Assembly: GCF_000337675.1 (NCBI RefSeq)
Contig: NZ_AOIB01000028.1
Span: forward strand, 210,140 to 274,139
DNA length: 64,000 nucleotides
Direction of reading: 5' to 3'
Source: Natronococcus amylolyticus DSM 10524
GTDB taxonomy: Archaea > Halobacteriota > Halobacteria > Halobacteriales > Natrialbaceae
Below the pieces are notes generated by a model, which saw only the letters and a program-made list of their open reading frames with translations, was not told where the DNA came from and ran no database searches. Positions 44,122 to 50,888 of this stretch are shown here, in pieces. Numbering within the stretch: position 1 is the first letter of the stretch; every line of letters begins with the position of its first letter. Position numbers and translations under genes: made by a program.

Positions 44122-45056
44122 TGGGTGAGACGACCGAGACGGACGACAACGAAGCCACAGACGACGGCGACCCCCAGAGCGCGATCGACGCGCAGGGGGA
44201 CCGTCGCCGAGAGGAACTGGACGACCGAGTCTTCGACCACAGCGCGGGCGACGAACAGGCGGGGATTCCATTCGTCGGGGCCGGTCCCGGCGATCCGCGG
44301 CTGTTGACGGTGGCCGGAAGGGAGCTGCTCGAGGAGAGCGACCTCGTGGTCCACGCCGGTTCGCTGGTCAACAGCGAACTGCTCGAGGCGTACTGCGACC
44401 ACGCGGAACTCGTCAATTCCGTGGGGAAGGACCTCGAGGAGTTGATCCCGCTGATGCGGGACGCCTACGAAGAGGGCCGGAACGTGGTCCGCCTGCACAG
44501 CGGCGATCCCGCCATCTACGGGGCGGCGCTCGAGCAGATGGACGCCCTCGAGCACGAGGGCGTGCCGACCTACTTCGTCCCCGGCGTCACCTCGGCGTTC
44601 GCTGCGAGTGCGACCCTGCGGACGCAGCTGACACTCAACGAGGTCGCGAACCACGTCGCGTTCACCCGCCCCCAGGGTAAAACCCTGAGCGCCGAGGAGG
44701 ACCACATCTCCGATTTCGTCGAGATGGGCGACGTGACGACCTGCATCTACCTCGGGACTCACGCCGTTCGGGACACGATGGATCGGCTGCTCGAGGACGG
44801 CCACGACCCCGAGACGCCGGTCGGCGTGATCTACCACGCCTCCTGGCCGGACGAGGACGTGATCGTCGGCTCGATCGGCGATATCGCTGACAGGATCGAG
44901 GAAGCCGGGTATCGAGCGTCTGCGCTGGTCGTCATCGGCGACGCCGTCACCGGCGCGGGCTACGAGCGCTCGTATCTCTACGGCGACTGGGCTAATCGGG
45001 GTTCTTCAGGAAGCTCGGCCGAAAACACGAGCGAGCCGGAGGCGAGCGATGACTGA
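44121..45056 (+). CDS. cbiF: cobalt-precorrin-4 C11-methyltransferase CbiF
   Basis: 311 residues. After an acidic N-terminal extension (about 1-48) the methylase core reads IPFVGAGPGDPRLLTVAGRELLEESDLVVHAGSLVN, VVRLHSGDPAIYGAALEQMDAL, YFVPGVTSAFAASATLRTQLTLNEVANHVAFTRPQG and CIYLGTHAVRDTMDRLLEDG, which is the CobM/CbiF branch. It adds the C-11 methyl group. A Ser/Glu-rich tail closes it. The stop lies 222 nt before cbiG, a break in an otherwise overlapping gene string, filled by the repeat element at 45085. Confidence 0.94.
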   Translation: MGETTETDDNEATDDGDPQSAIDAQGDRRREELDDRVFDHSAGDEQAGIPFVGAGPGDPRLLTVAGRELLEESDLVVHAGSLVNSELLEAYCDHAELVNSVGKDLEELIPLMRDAYEEGRNVVRLHSGDPAIYGAALEQMDALEHEGVPTYFVPGVTSAFAASATLRTQLTLNEVANHVAFTRPQGKTLSAEEDHISDFVEMGDVTTCIYLGTHAVRDTMDRLLEDGHDPETPVGVIYHASWPDEDVIVGSIGDIADRIEEAGYRASALVVIGDAVTGAGYERSYLYGDWANRGSSGSSAENTSEPEASDD

Positions 45057-45282
45057 GGAGAGTCGGGTGCGGTACCGCGAACACAATGAAAGCCCCCAGC
45101 CCCGTCGACTCGGGGGCCTCGCTGTGCTCCTCGGTCGTTCGCGACGCTCCCTCCCTGCGGTGCTTGCGTCGCCCGCCTTCGCCGACGGGGCTGGCCCCTT
45201 TCAGTCCCACCCCAGCGGTGGACAGGACGGGTCGATTCGGCGTGGAACGGGCGAGTTCGGTACGACGGAGGTTCGACAATGA
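45049..45282 (+). CDS. 77-residue open frame bridging cbiF and cbiG, doubtful gene
   Basis: The frame starts ATGACTGAG, overlapping the cbiF stop by 8 nt, and ends with a TGA inside the cbiG ATGA. This is exactly how real genes in this operon join. But most of the product (about 12-62; Arg/Ser/Pro/Leu-rich, with RSRRSLPAVLASPAFADG) is translated from the structured repeat element and is not haloarchaeal in composition. Either a small gene was interrupted in frame by the element, or the frame merely lets ribosomes pass so that cbiG stays coupled. I doubt a folded product. Confidence 0.3.
   Translation: MTEESRVRYREHNESPQPRRLGGLAVLLGRSRRSLPAVLASPAFADGAGPFQSHPSGGQDGSIRRGTGEFGTTEVRQ
45085..45231. 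repeat. nested inverted-repeat element between cbiF and cbiG
   Basis: An outer stem TGAAAG (45087-45092) pairs with CTTTCA (45198-45203). After a symmetric CCC/CCC internal loop, CCAGCCCCGTCG (45096-45107) pairs perfectly with CGACGGGGCTGG (45183-45194). Inside lies a second hairpin, GCGACGC (45141-45147) with GCGTCGC (45166-45172). A competing local hairpin CCCCG-TCGACT-CGGGG lies at 45100-45115. I recall similar sequences (reverse strand ending in GGGGCTTTCATT) scattered through haloarchaeal genomes, so it is probably a dispersed, possibly mobile, RNA-structured repeat. Confidence 0.6.
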
Positions 45283-46274
45283 GTTCAGGAACTGAGAACG
45301 CGGACGGGACGGACGACTCGAGTACAGACTCCGGTAGCCACTGTTCGACGCCGGATTCGGACGGCGAGGTGGCCGAGGAGATCGCGATCGTCTCTTTCGA
45401 GCGCAAGATGGAGACCGCCGAGAAGATCCGGGCTGAACTCGAGGAGCGCTACGAGTCGATCGAGATCCTCGAGTACCACGGCGACGTCTTCGCCGAGCAC
45501 TGGGGCGAGTACGACTGCTTCGTCGGCCTGATGGCCTCCGGTATCGCGATGCGGAAGACCGCGGGCCTGCTCGACGACAAGTGGGAGGACCCCGCGATCT
45601 GCGTCGTCGACGAGGAGCTGACGTGGGCGATCCCGATCACGGGCGGCCACCACGGCGCCAACCAGGTCGCCCAGGATCTGGCGACGATGGGCGCCGTGCC
45701 GGCGATGACCACTGCCAGCGAGGCGGCGGGCAAGCAGGGCGTCGAGTCGAGGGCCAAGGCGATGGACGCCCACGTCGTCAACGGCGACTCGACGGTCAAG
45801 ACGAACCTCGCTGTGCTCGACGACGAGCTGGGTCCTGTCGAGCGACTCGAGGGTCCCCGGGCCGTCCTCGTCGGCGACGACGTTACCGTTCTCAAGCGCA
45901 ACAAGCAGGACGGAATCGTCATCGGTACCGGCAGCGTCTCCGGTGCGAGCGCGGAGTCGTTCCTCGCCGCCTGGGAGGAGGCCCTCGAGGAGACCGAGTA
46001 CGACCTCGCCGACGTCGAGTTCGTCGCCACCGCGACCCGGAAGGCCGAGGAGGAGGGGCTGCTCGAGGCCGCCCGGGAGCTCGATCTGGGTGTTGTGGTC
46101 TTCGACAAGGAAACGCTGCTCGAACACGAGGGGCCGACACCCTCGAAGTCCAAGGAGCTGATCGGTTGGCCGGGTGTCTCCGAGGCCAGCGCGATCGCGG
46201 GCGGTGCCGAGCAGGAACTGGTACTCGAGAAGCTAGGGTATGAAAACGAGGTCACGGTGGCGATCGGCCGATGA
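45279..46274 (+). CDS. cbiG: cobalt-precorrin-5A hydrolase CbiG
   Basis: 331 residues. An acidic N-terminus (about 1-30), then the CbiG N-terminal domain (IAIVSFERKMETAEKIRAEL, FVGLMASGIAMRKTAGLLDDKW, VVDEELTWAIPITGGHHGANQVAQDLA), a central domain and the CbiG C-terminal domain (GTGSVSGASAESFLAAWEEALEE, FVATATRKAEEEGLLEAA, GWPGVSEASAIAGGAEQEL). It opens the delta-lactone of cobalt-precorrin-5A and releases acetaldehyde, a step specific to the early-cobalt (anaerobic) route. It overlaps the next gene by 4 nt. Confidence 0.94.
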   Translation: MSSGTENADGTDDSSTDSGSHCSTPDSDGEVAEEIAIVSFERKMETAEKIRAELEERYESIEILEYHGDVFAEHWGEYDCFVGLMASGIAMRKTAGLLDDKWEDPAICVVDEELTWAIPITGGHHGANQVAQDLATMGAVPAMTTASEAAGKQGVESRAKAMDAHVVNGDSTVKTNLAVLDDELGPVERLEGPRAVLVGDDVTVLKRNKQDGIVIGTGSVSGASAESFLAAWEEALEETEYDLADVEFVATATRKAEEEGLLEAARELDLGVVVFDKETLLEHEGPTPSKSKELIGWPGVSEASAIAGGAEQELVLEKLGYENEVTVAIGR

Positions 46275-47170
46275 GTTCGGACGCCGACCCCGCGGACCTC
46301 GACGGAGCCGACGCGAACGCGGCAGCTCCCGGAACTCCCGAGGACCACGGCACTCTCTCGGTGGTCGGGATCGGTCCCGGACTGCCCGAACACATGACCC
46401 TGAAGGCGAAACGGGTCATCGAGACCGCCGACGTCGTCATCGCCTCGAGCCTCTACCAGGAGTTTCTACGCGACGACGGGACGATCCCGTCCGAAGAGCG
46501 GACGAACGAGGACGGCATCGCTACTCGAGAGGACGGCTTCGAACAGGAGATCGTTCGCTCGACGATGGGCCGCCAGATCGAACTCGCCCGCGCGGCGTTC
46601 GACTACGTCCGCGAGGGGAAAGACGTCGCCCACGTCTCCGGCGGCGATCCATCGGTCTACGGCAAGTCCGATCTGATCTTCAAGATGGCCGACGAGGAGG
46701 ATGCGACGGACGTTCCGATCGAGATCGTCCCCGGCATGACGGCGGCACTGGGCGGTTCGGCCAACGTCGGCGCGCCGCTGTGCAACGACTTCTGTACCGT
46801 CTCGCTGTCGGACAAGTGGCGCGGCTGGGACGAGATCGAGGAGAAGCTGCGCGCGGCGGCGATCTCCGATTTCGTGATCGTGCTGTACAACTGCTGGCGC
46901 AACTACGAGAAGGCAGTCGAGATCGTCCGCGAGGAACGAACCGACGACGCCCGCGTGGCGATCGTCAATGACGCGGGTCGGGCCGACGCGGGTCGCAACG
47001 GCGAGAGCGAGTTCATCACCACCCTCGGCGAGGCTGCCGACCACGACGACAGGGTCTCGGGGATGGGTACCTCGCTGATCGTCGGCAATCACGAGACCGA
47101 AACCTGGAGCAACGACGACCGAACGTACCTCGTCACGCCCCGCGGCGGGCGCGACGTCGAGGATTTCTGA
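46271..47170 (+). CDS. cbiH: cobalt-precorrin-3 C17-methyltransferase CbiH (copy 1)
   Basis: 299 residues. After an acidic, Ala-rich extension (about 1-25) the methylase core reads LSVVGIGPGLPEHMTLKAKRVI, VIASSLYQEFL, DVAHVSGGDPSVYGKSDLIFKM, IEIVPGMTAALGGSANVGAPL, NDFCTVSLSDKWRGWDEIEEKLRAAAISDFVIVLYN and YLVTPRG. The C-T-V-S-L-S-D segment marks the C17-methyltransferase (ring-contracting) branch. A second member of the same branch follows after 9 nt. The two may do different steps. Here an insertion of about 25 residues between the first strands (SEERTNEDGIATREDG) differs from copy 2. Confidence 0.88.
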   Translation: MSSDADPADLDGADANAAAPGTPEDHGTLSVVGIGPGLPEHMTLKAKRVIETADVVIASSLYQEFLRDDGTIPSEERTNEDGIATREDGFEQEIVRSTMGRQIELARAAFDYVREGKDVAHVSGGDPSVYGKSDLIFKMADEEDATDVPIEIVPGMTAALGGSANVGAPLCNDFCTVSLSDKWRGWDEIEEKLRAAAISDFVIVLYNCWRNYEKAVEIVREERTDDARVAIVNDAGRADAGRNGESEFITTLGEAADHDDRVSGMGTSLIVGNHETETWSNDDRTYLVTPRGGRDVEDF

Positions 47171-47179
47171 CTTACAACT

Positions 47180-48142
47180 ATGAGCACGAATACTAACACT
47201 GACGACGAATCGACTTCCAACTGCGGTGCCTCCACGAACGAATCCGAGTCCTCGGGGTCGGCGTGCGGAGCCTCCTCGAGTGGCGACGACTCGAGTTCGA
47301 CGTGTGGTGCCTCGAGCGACGACTCCCACGAACAGGAGGTCGGCGCCACGGTCGCGGACTTCGACGCCGACCCGGGCCAGCTAACCGCTGTCGGGCTCGG
47401 CCCCGGCCACGCCGAAGGGATGACCGAACGGGCGAAGACGGCGCTGCTCGAGGCCGACCACATCGTCGGCTACACGACCTACATCGAACTCATTCCGGAC
47501 GAAATTACCGAGCAAGCCGACGAAATCTACGACACGCCGATGTGTGGCGAGGTGTCGCGCACGGAGGAGTCGATCGACCGCACCCTTGCCGGAAACGACG
47601 TTGCCATCGTCGGCAGCGGCGATCCAAACGTCTACGCGCTGGCCGGGCTGGCCCTGGAGATCCTCGAATCTAAGGGTGCAACGGCCTCGATGGTCGAGTT
47701 CGACGTCGTTCCGGGCGTTCCTGCGGCGCAGTCCTGTGCGGCTCGTCTGGGCGCGCCGCTGGTCAACGACACCGTCTCGGTGTCGCTGTCGGACCACCTC
47801 GTGCCGATGCCCGAAATCGAGTCCCGGCTGCACTCCGTGGCGAGCGAGAACTTCACGATCACGATCTACAACCCCTGGAGCCGCAAGCGCCGGGAGAACT
47901 TCCGGAAGTGCTGTGAGATTCTTACCACCCACCGGGACGAGGAGACGCCCGTCGGCATCGTCCACGGCGCTGGCCGCGAGGACGAGCAGGTGATGATCAC
48001 CGAACTCGGCGAGCTCGAGGAGCTCGGCGAGAGCGAGATTATCGACATGACGACGACAATCCTCGTCGGCACCGAGGACACCTACGTCTGGGACGATCGG
48101 ATGGTGACGCCGCGGGGCTACGAGACGAAATACGACTACTAA
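47180..48142 (+). CDS. cbiH: cobalt-precorrin-3 C17-methyltransferase CbiH (copy 2) with cysteine-repeat N-terminus
   Basis: 320 residues. The core (about 65-320) has LTAVGLGPGHAEGMTERAKTAL, IVGYTTYIELIP, DVAIVGSGDPNVYALAGLALEI, FDVVPGVPAAQSCAARLGAPLV, NDTVSVSLSDHLVPMPEIESRL and YNPWSRKRRENFRKC. It is closer to canonical CbiH than copy 1. The first 55 residues are a Ser/Asp/Glu-rich tail with three CGAS repeats (Cys 15, 29 and 42), which is unusual because haloarchaeal proteins are poor in Cys. A bacterial CbiH with an Fe-S extension is known (CbiH60), so a metal or Fe-S role is possible. Confidence 0.9.
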   Translation: MSTNTNTDDESTSNCGASTNESESSGSACGASSSGDDSSSTCGASSDDSHEQEVGATVADFDADPGQLTAVGLGPGHAEGMTERAKTALLEADHIVGYTTYIELIPDEITEQADEIYDTPMCGEVSRTEESIDRTLAGNDVAIVGSGDPNVYALAGLALEILESKGATASMVEFDVVPGVPAAQSCAARLGAPLVNDTVSVSLSDHLVPMPEIESRLHSVASENFTITIYNPWSRKRRENFRKCCEILTTHRDEETPVGIVHGAGREDEQVMITELGELEELGESEIIDMTTTILVGTEDTYVWDDRMVTPRGYETKYDY

Positions 48143-48157
48143 CTACGAGACAAACCA

Positions 48158-48424
48158 ATGCCACGCTACGAGATCACCATCGAGAAGGACGCCTGCGACG
48201 GCATCTTCGCCTGCCTGACGCGCGACCCGCGCTTCGTCGAGGGCGAGCGCGGCCTCGCGACGATCGATCCCGACGGGGATCCGATCTACGATTGCGAGGG
48301 CGACGTGACCGACACCGCCGAACGGGTTGTCGCGACGTTCGACGACGACCGCATGGACGAGGCGAAGCAGGCTGCTGCCGCCTGTCCGACCGACGCCATC
48401 GTCGTCAAGGAGGTGGACGGATGA
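48158..48424 (+). CDS. mono-cluster ferredoxin of the cobalamin operon
   Basis: 88 residues: MPRYEITIEKDACDGIFACL (Cys 13 and Cys 19), a middle segment with YDCEGD, and KQAAAACPTDAIVVKEVDG. The pattern C-x5-C ... CPTDAI resembles single-cluster [3Fe-4S]/[4Fe-4S] ferredoxins; a conventional fourth ligand is replaced, or supplied by the middle Cys. It should pass electrons to an oxygen-sensitive step such as ring contraction, reduction of cobalt, or the missing precorrin-6 reduction. It sits 15 nt after cbiH copy 2 and overlaps the next gene by 4 nt. Confidence 0.85.
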   Translation: MPRYEITIEKDACDGIFACLTRDPRFVEGERGLATIDPDGDPIYDCEGDVTDTAERVVATFDDDRMDEAKQAAAACPTDAIVVKEVDG

Positions 48425-49161
48425 GCGAGTCCGCGACTCCCGACGATACGGACCCCCTCGAGATCGAGGTCCCCGCGGATCCGCTGGCTGGCCATCCCGC
48501 GAGCGCGTACTTCTGGGGGCACGTCGCCGGGAGCGGTGACGTCGTTGATAGCGGTATCGAGGTCACCACCAACGACGAGCGCTCCGCACGGGTGCTCGCG
48601 GCCATTGCCGGCGGCGACCTCGAGCACGAGACGACGAGCCGCGAGTACGCCCACGACGCGTCGATCACCCGAACCGAGGACGAGTACACGCTCTCGATCG
48701 GGGACGACGAGGAAGAGAGCGGCGAGGGCCACGAGGACGGTACCAGGGGATTGCTCGGCCGCAGCAACGCGCTCGGGCTCCCCGTCGACGGCCGCGGGAA
48801 CTACCGCTTTGGGGCGTTCTCGAGCCACGACCGCGAGCTGCTTCGAGGACTGCTCGAGGGCTGCGGGACGATCTGTTTCAAGTCGAAGAGCGGTACCGTC
48901 GGGATCTCGTTCGTCCACGACGACCGCGACCTGCTCGAGTTGACCCGGGAGCTGATCACGGGGTGTCCGATCGAGGCGTCCGTCGACGACCTCTCGGAGA
49001 CTTCGTCGGGTGGCTACTGGTTCGGAATCGACGACGCCGACGCGCCCGCGTTCGGAACGTGGCTCTACGAGGACTGTGCGGAAACCGGACTCTACGCGCC
49101 GAGTCGTCGCCGCAAGCTCGAGCGGAGCCTCGAGCAGGCCGAGGCGTACGACGAGCCGTAA
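48421..49161 (+). CDS. conserved cobalamin-operon protein with degenerate LAGLIDADG fold
   Basis: 246 residues, ATG 48421 overlapping the ferredoxin stop by 4 nt. I read two LAGLIDADG-type repeats. The first motif, FWGHVAGSGDV (residues 31-41), is followed by IEVTTNDERSARVLAAIAGG. The second, LRGLLEGCGTI (142-151 with Leu 141), is followed by VGISFVHDDRDLLELTRELI, YWFGIDDADAPAFGTWLYEDC. The layout matches a single-chain homing-endonuclease or WhiA-like fold. The catalytic Asp position of each motif is Ser 38 and Cys 148, so nuclease activity should be absent. It could bind DNA, RNA or a corrin intermediate. Haloarchaeal homologues are known only as cobalamin-operon proteins of unknown function. 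Confidence 0.75.
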   Translation: MSESATPDDTDPLEIEVPADPLAGHPASAYFWGHVAGSGDVVDSGIEVTTNDERSARVLAAIAGGDLEHETTSREYAHDASITRTEDEYTLSIGDDEEESGEGHEDGTRGLLGRSNALGLPVDGRGNYRFGAFSSHDRELLRGLLEGCGTICFKSKSGTVGISFVHDDRDLLELTRELITGCPIEASVDDLSETSSGGYWFGIDDADAPAFGTWLYEDCAETGLYAPSRRRKLERSLEQAEAYDEP

Positions 49162-49220
49162 CCGAGGCGACCGAATCCGATCATGACCATCACCGACGAA
49201 AGAACACTCACGAGACCGAG

Positions 49221-50447
49221 ATGAGTACGCCAGACGACACCGCGCCTGCGGCGGCGTTCGACGACGAGGCGGTTTTGCTGGTCGGTCACGGCTCCCGCCG
49301 GGAGAAGTCGAACCAGCAAGTACGGGAGCTGGCCGCCGACCTCGAGTCGCGGCTGGGGATCCCGGTCGACGTCGCGTTCCTCGAGCTCGCGGCGCCGGCG
49401 ATCGACGAGGCGTTCGCGGAGCTCGCGACGCTCGTGTCGCGGGTGACGGTCGTCCACTGCTCGCTGTTCGCGGCGAGTCACGTCAAAAACGACGTGCCGC
49501 TGGCGATCGAGCGAGCGCGGGCAGCACACGACCTCGAGATCGACAACGGGGCGCACCTGGGCATCCATCCGGCGATACTCGACCTGCTCGACGACCGGGC
49601 TCGCGCGGTCGAGGCCGAGCTGGGCGTTGACCGGACGACGGACGACGTCGCCGTCGTCCTCTGCGGGCGGGGCTCGAGCGACCCCGATGCGAACGGCGAC
49701 GTCCACAAGCTCGCCCGGCTGCTGTACGAGGGGCGGGCGTTCGACCACGCCGAAGCGACGTTCGTCGGCGTCACCGAGCCCACGCTCGAGGACACGCTCC
49801 ACGGGCTCTCGAAGCACCGTCCCGACGCGGTCGTCGTTCTCCCGTACATGCTCGGCGACGGCGTCCTCACCCAGCGCGTTCGAGACTGGACGAGCGAGTT
49901 CGACGACCAGTACCCGTACGTCGACGCGCTCGCGGGCGATCCCCTCGGGACGGACTCCCGGTTGCTCGACGTCCTCGCCGACCGCTGGCAAGAGGGGCGC
50001 ACCGACAGTGTCGAAATGTCCTGTGACACGTGCAAGTACAAGGTCGATCTCGAGGGCTACGAGGAGGACGTCGGCGGCGCGCGGGCCATGCTGCGCGCGC
50101 TGGCCCACCAGGAGGCACACGCCGATCGGGACGACGTCGACGACGAGCCCCACAGCCATGACGCGCCGGAAAAACACGTCACGGTCTGTACAAACCGGAC
50201 CTGTGCCGACATGGGGTCGTCCGCGGTGCTCGAACGCATTCGTCAGGAGGCCCGCGACGCCGAGCACTGTGACGTTCGCATCACCCGCTCGTCGTGTCTG
50301 GGTCGCTGTGGCGACGGGCCGATGGTCGCGGTCTACCCCGACGGGATCTGGTATGGCGACGTCGCGGCCGAGGACGCCGATCGGATCGTTTCCGACCATC
50401 TGGAACGAGGGCGTCTCGTCAGCGATCTCGTCGATCAGACCCTGTAG
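49221..50447 (+). CDS. cbiX: sirohydrochlorin cobaltochelatase CbiX with C-terminal ferredoxin domain
   Basis: 408 residues from ATG 49221 (MSTPDDTAPAAAFDDEAVLL); the frame is open upstream but overlaps the preceding gene. Two CbiX/CbiK-type halves (about 15-130: VLLVGHGSRREKSNQQVREL, IPVDVAFLELAAPAIDEAF; about 140-260: VVLCGRGSSDPDANGDVHKL, DAVVVLPYMLGDGVLTQRV) insert Co into sirohydrochlorin. A CDTC motif (about 268) and a His-rich stretch (about 288-316) follow. A thioredoxin-like [2Fe-2S] domain (about 318-395) closes it, with VCTNRTCADMGS, CLGRCGDGPMVAVYPDGIWYG. It is the early cobalt-insertion enzyme, 59 nt after the LAGLIDADG-like gene. Confidence 0.93.
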   Translation: MSTPDDTAPAAAFDDEAVLLVGHGSRREKSNQQVRELAADLESRLGIPVDVAFLELAAPAIDEAFAELATLVSRVTVVHCSLFAASHVKNDVPLAIERARAAHDLEIDNGAHLGIHPAILDLLDDRARAVEAELGVDRTTDDVAVVLCGRGSSDPDANGDVHKLARLLYEGRAFDHAEATFVGVTEPTLEDTLHGLSKHRPDAVVVLPYMLGDGVLTQRVRDWTSEFDDQYPYVDALAGDPLGTDSRLLDVLADRWQEGRTDSVEMSCDTCKYKVDLEGYEEDVGGARAMLRALAHQEAHADRDDVDDEPHSHDAPEKHVTVCTNRTCADMGSSAVLERIRQEARDAEHCDVRITRSSCLGRCGDGPMVAVYPDGIWYGDVAAEDADRIVSDHLERGRLVSDLVDQTL

Positions 50448-50516
50448 AATACCTCTCGAACTCGGTACTGAATCGCACTCGAACGAAACCGCCGAACCAC
50501 CACACACCTACCACAT

Positions 50517-50888
50517 ATGAGCTGCTACGAAATCGAAGCGCTTCGACTCGGACTGATGACTGTCCTCGGCGTCGAGGACCAGCACGCCCGCGAGCACGCG
50601 GAGAAGGAACTCGAAGGCCACCTCGAGGGTCCTATCGAGGGACTCGCCGAAGCAGAGAGCCTCGCGGAGATCGAACGCCACCTCGACGCCGCGCTCGTCG
50701 ACCTCGAGGAGGCCGTCGCGTCGATGGACGCTGACGACCCGGAGTACGATTACACCCGGGGTCGGCTGCTGGCCGTCCGCGACGCCGAGCGCGCCGTTCG
50801 TCGGCTCCGAATCCAGGGCGAGAGCGTCGTCGACGGTCTCGGCGACGCACACGATCTGCTCCACGAGACCTTCCCAACCGAGGGCTGA
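50517..50888 (+). CDS. DUF3209 family protein
   Basis: 123 residues: MSCYEIEALRLGLMTVLGVE, EHAEKELEGHLEGPIEGLAE and a second half with DLEEAVASMDADDPEYDYTRGRLLAVRDAERAVRRL. It is entirely helical in appearance. The family repeatedly lies next to cbiX in haloarchaea, but its role is unknown; a chaperone or cobalt-handling accessory to CbiX is an inference. A Met-Ser-Cys start and scattered His residues are the only possible metal ligands. It is the last gene of the cobalamin block, 69 nt after cbiX. Confidence 0.85.
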   Translation: MSCYEIEALRLGLMTVLGVEDQHAREHAEKELEGHLEGPIEGLAEAESLAEIERHLDAALVDLEEAVASMDADDPEYDYTRGRLLAVRDAERAVRRLRIQGESVVDGLGDAHDLLHETFPTEG

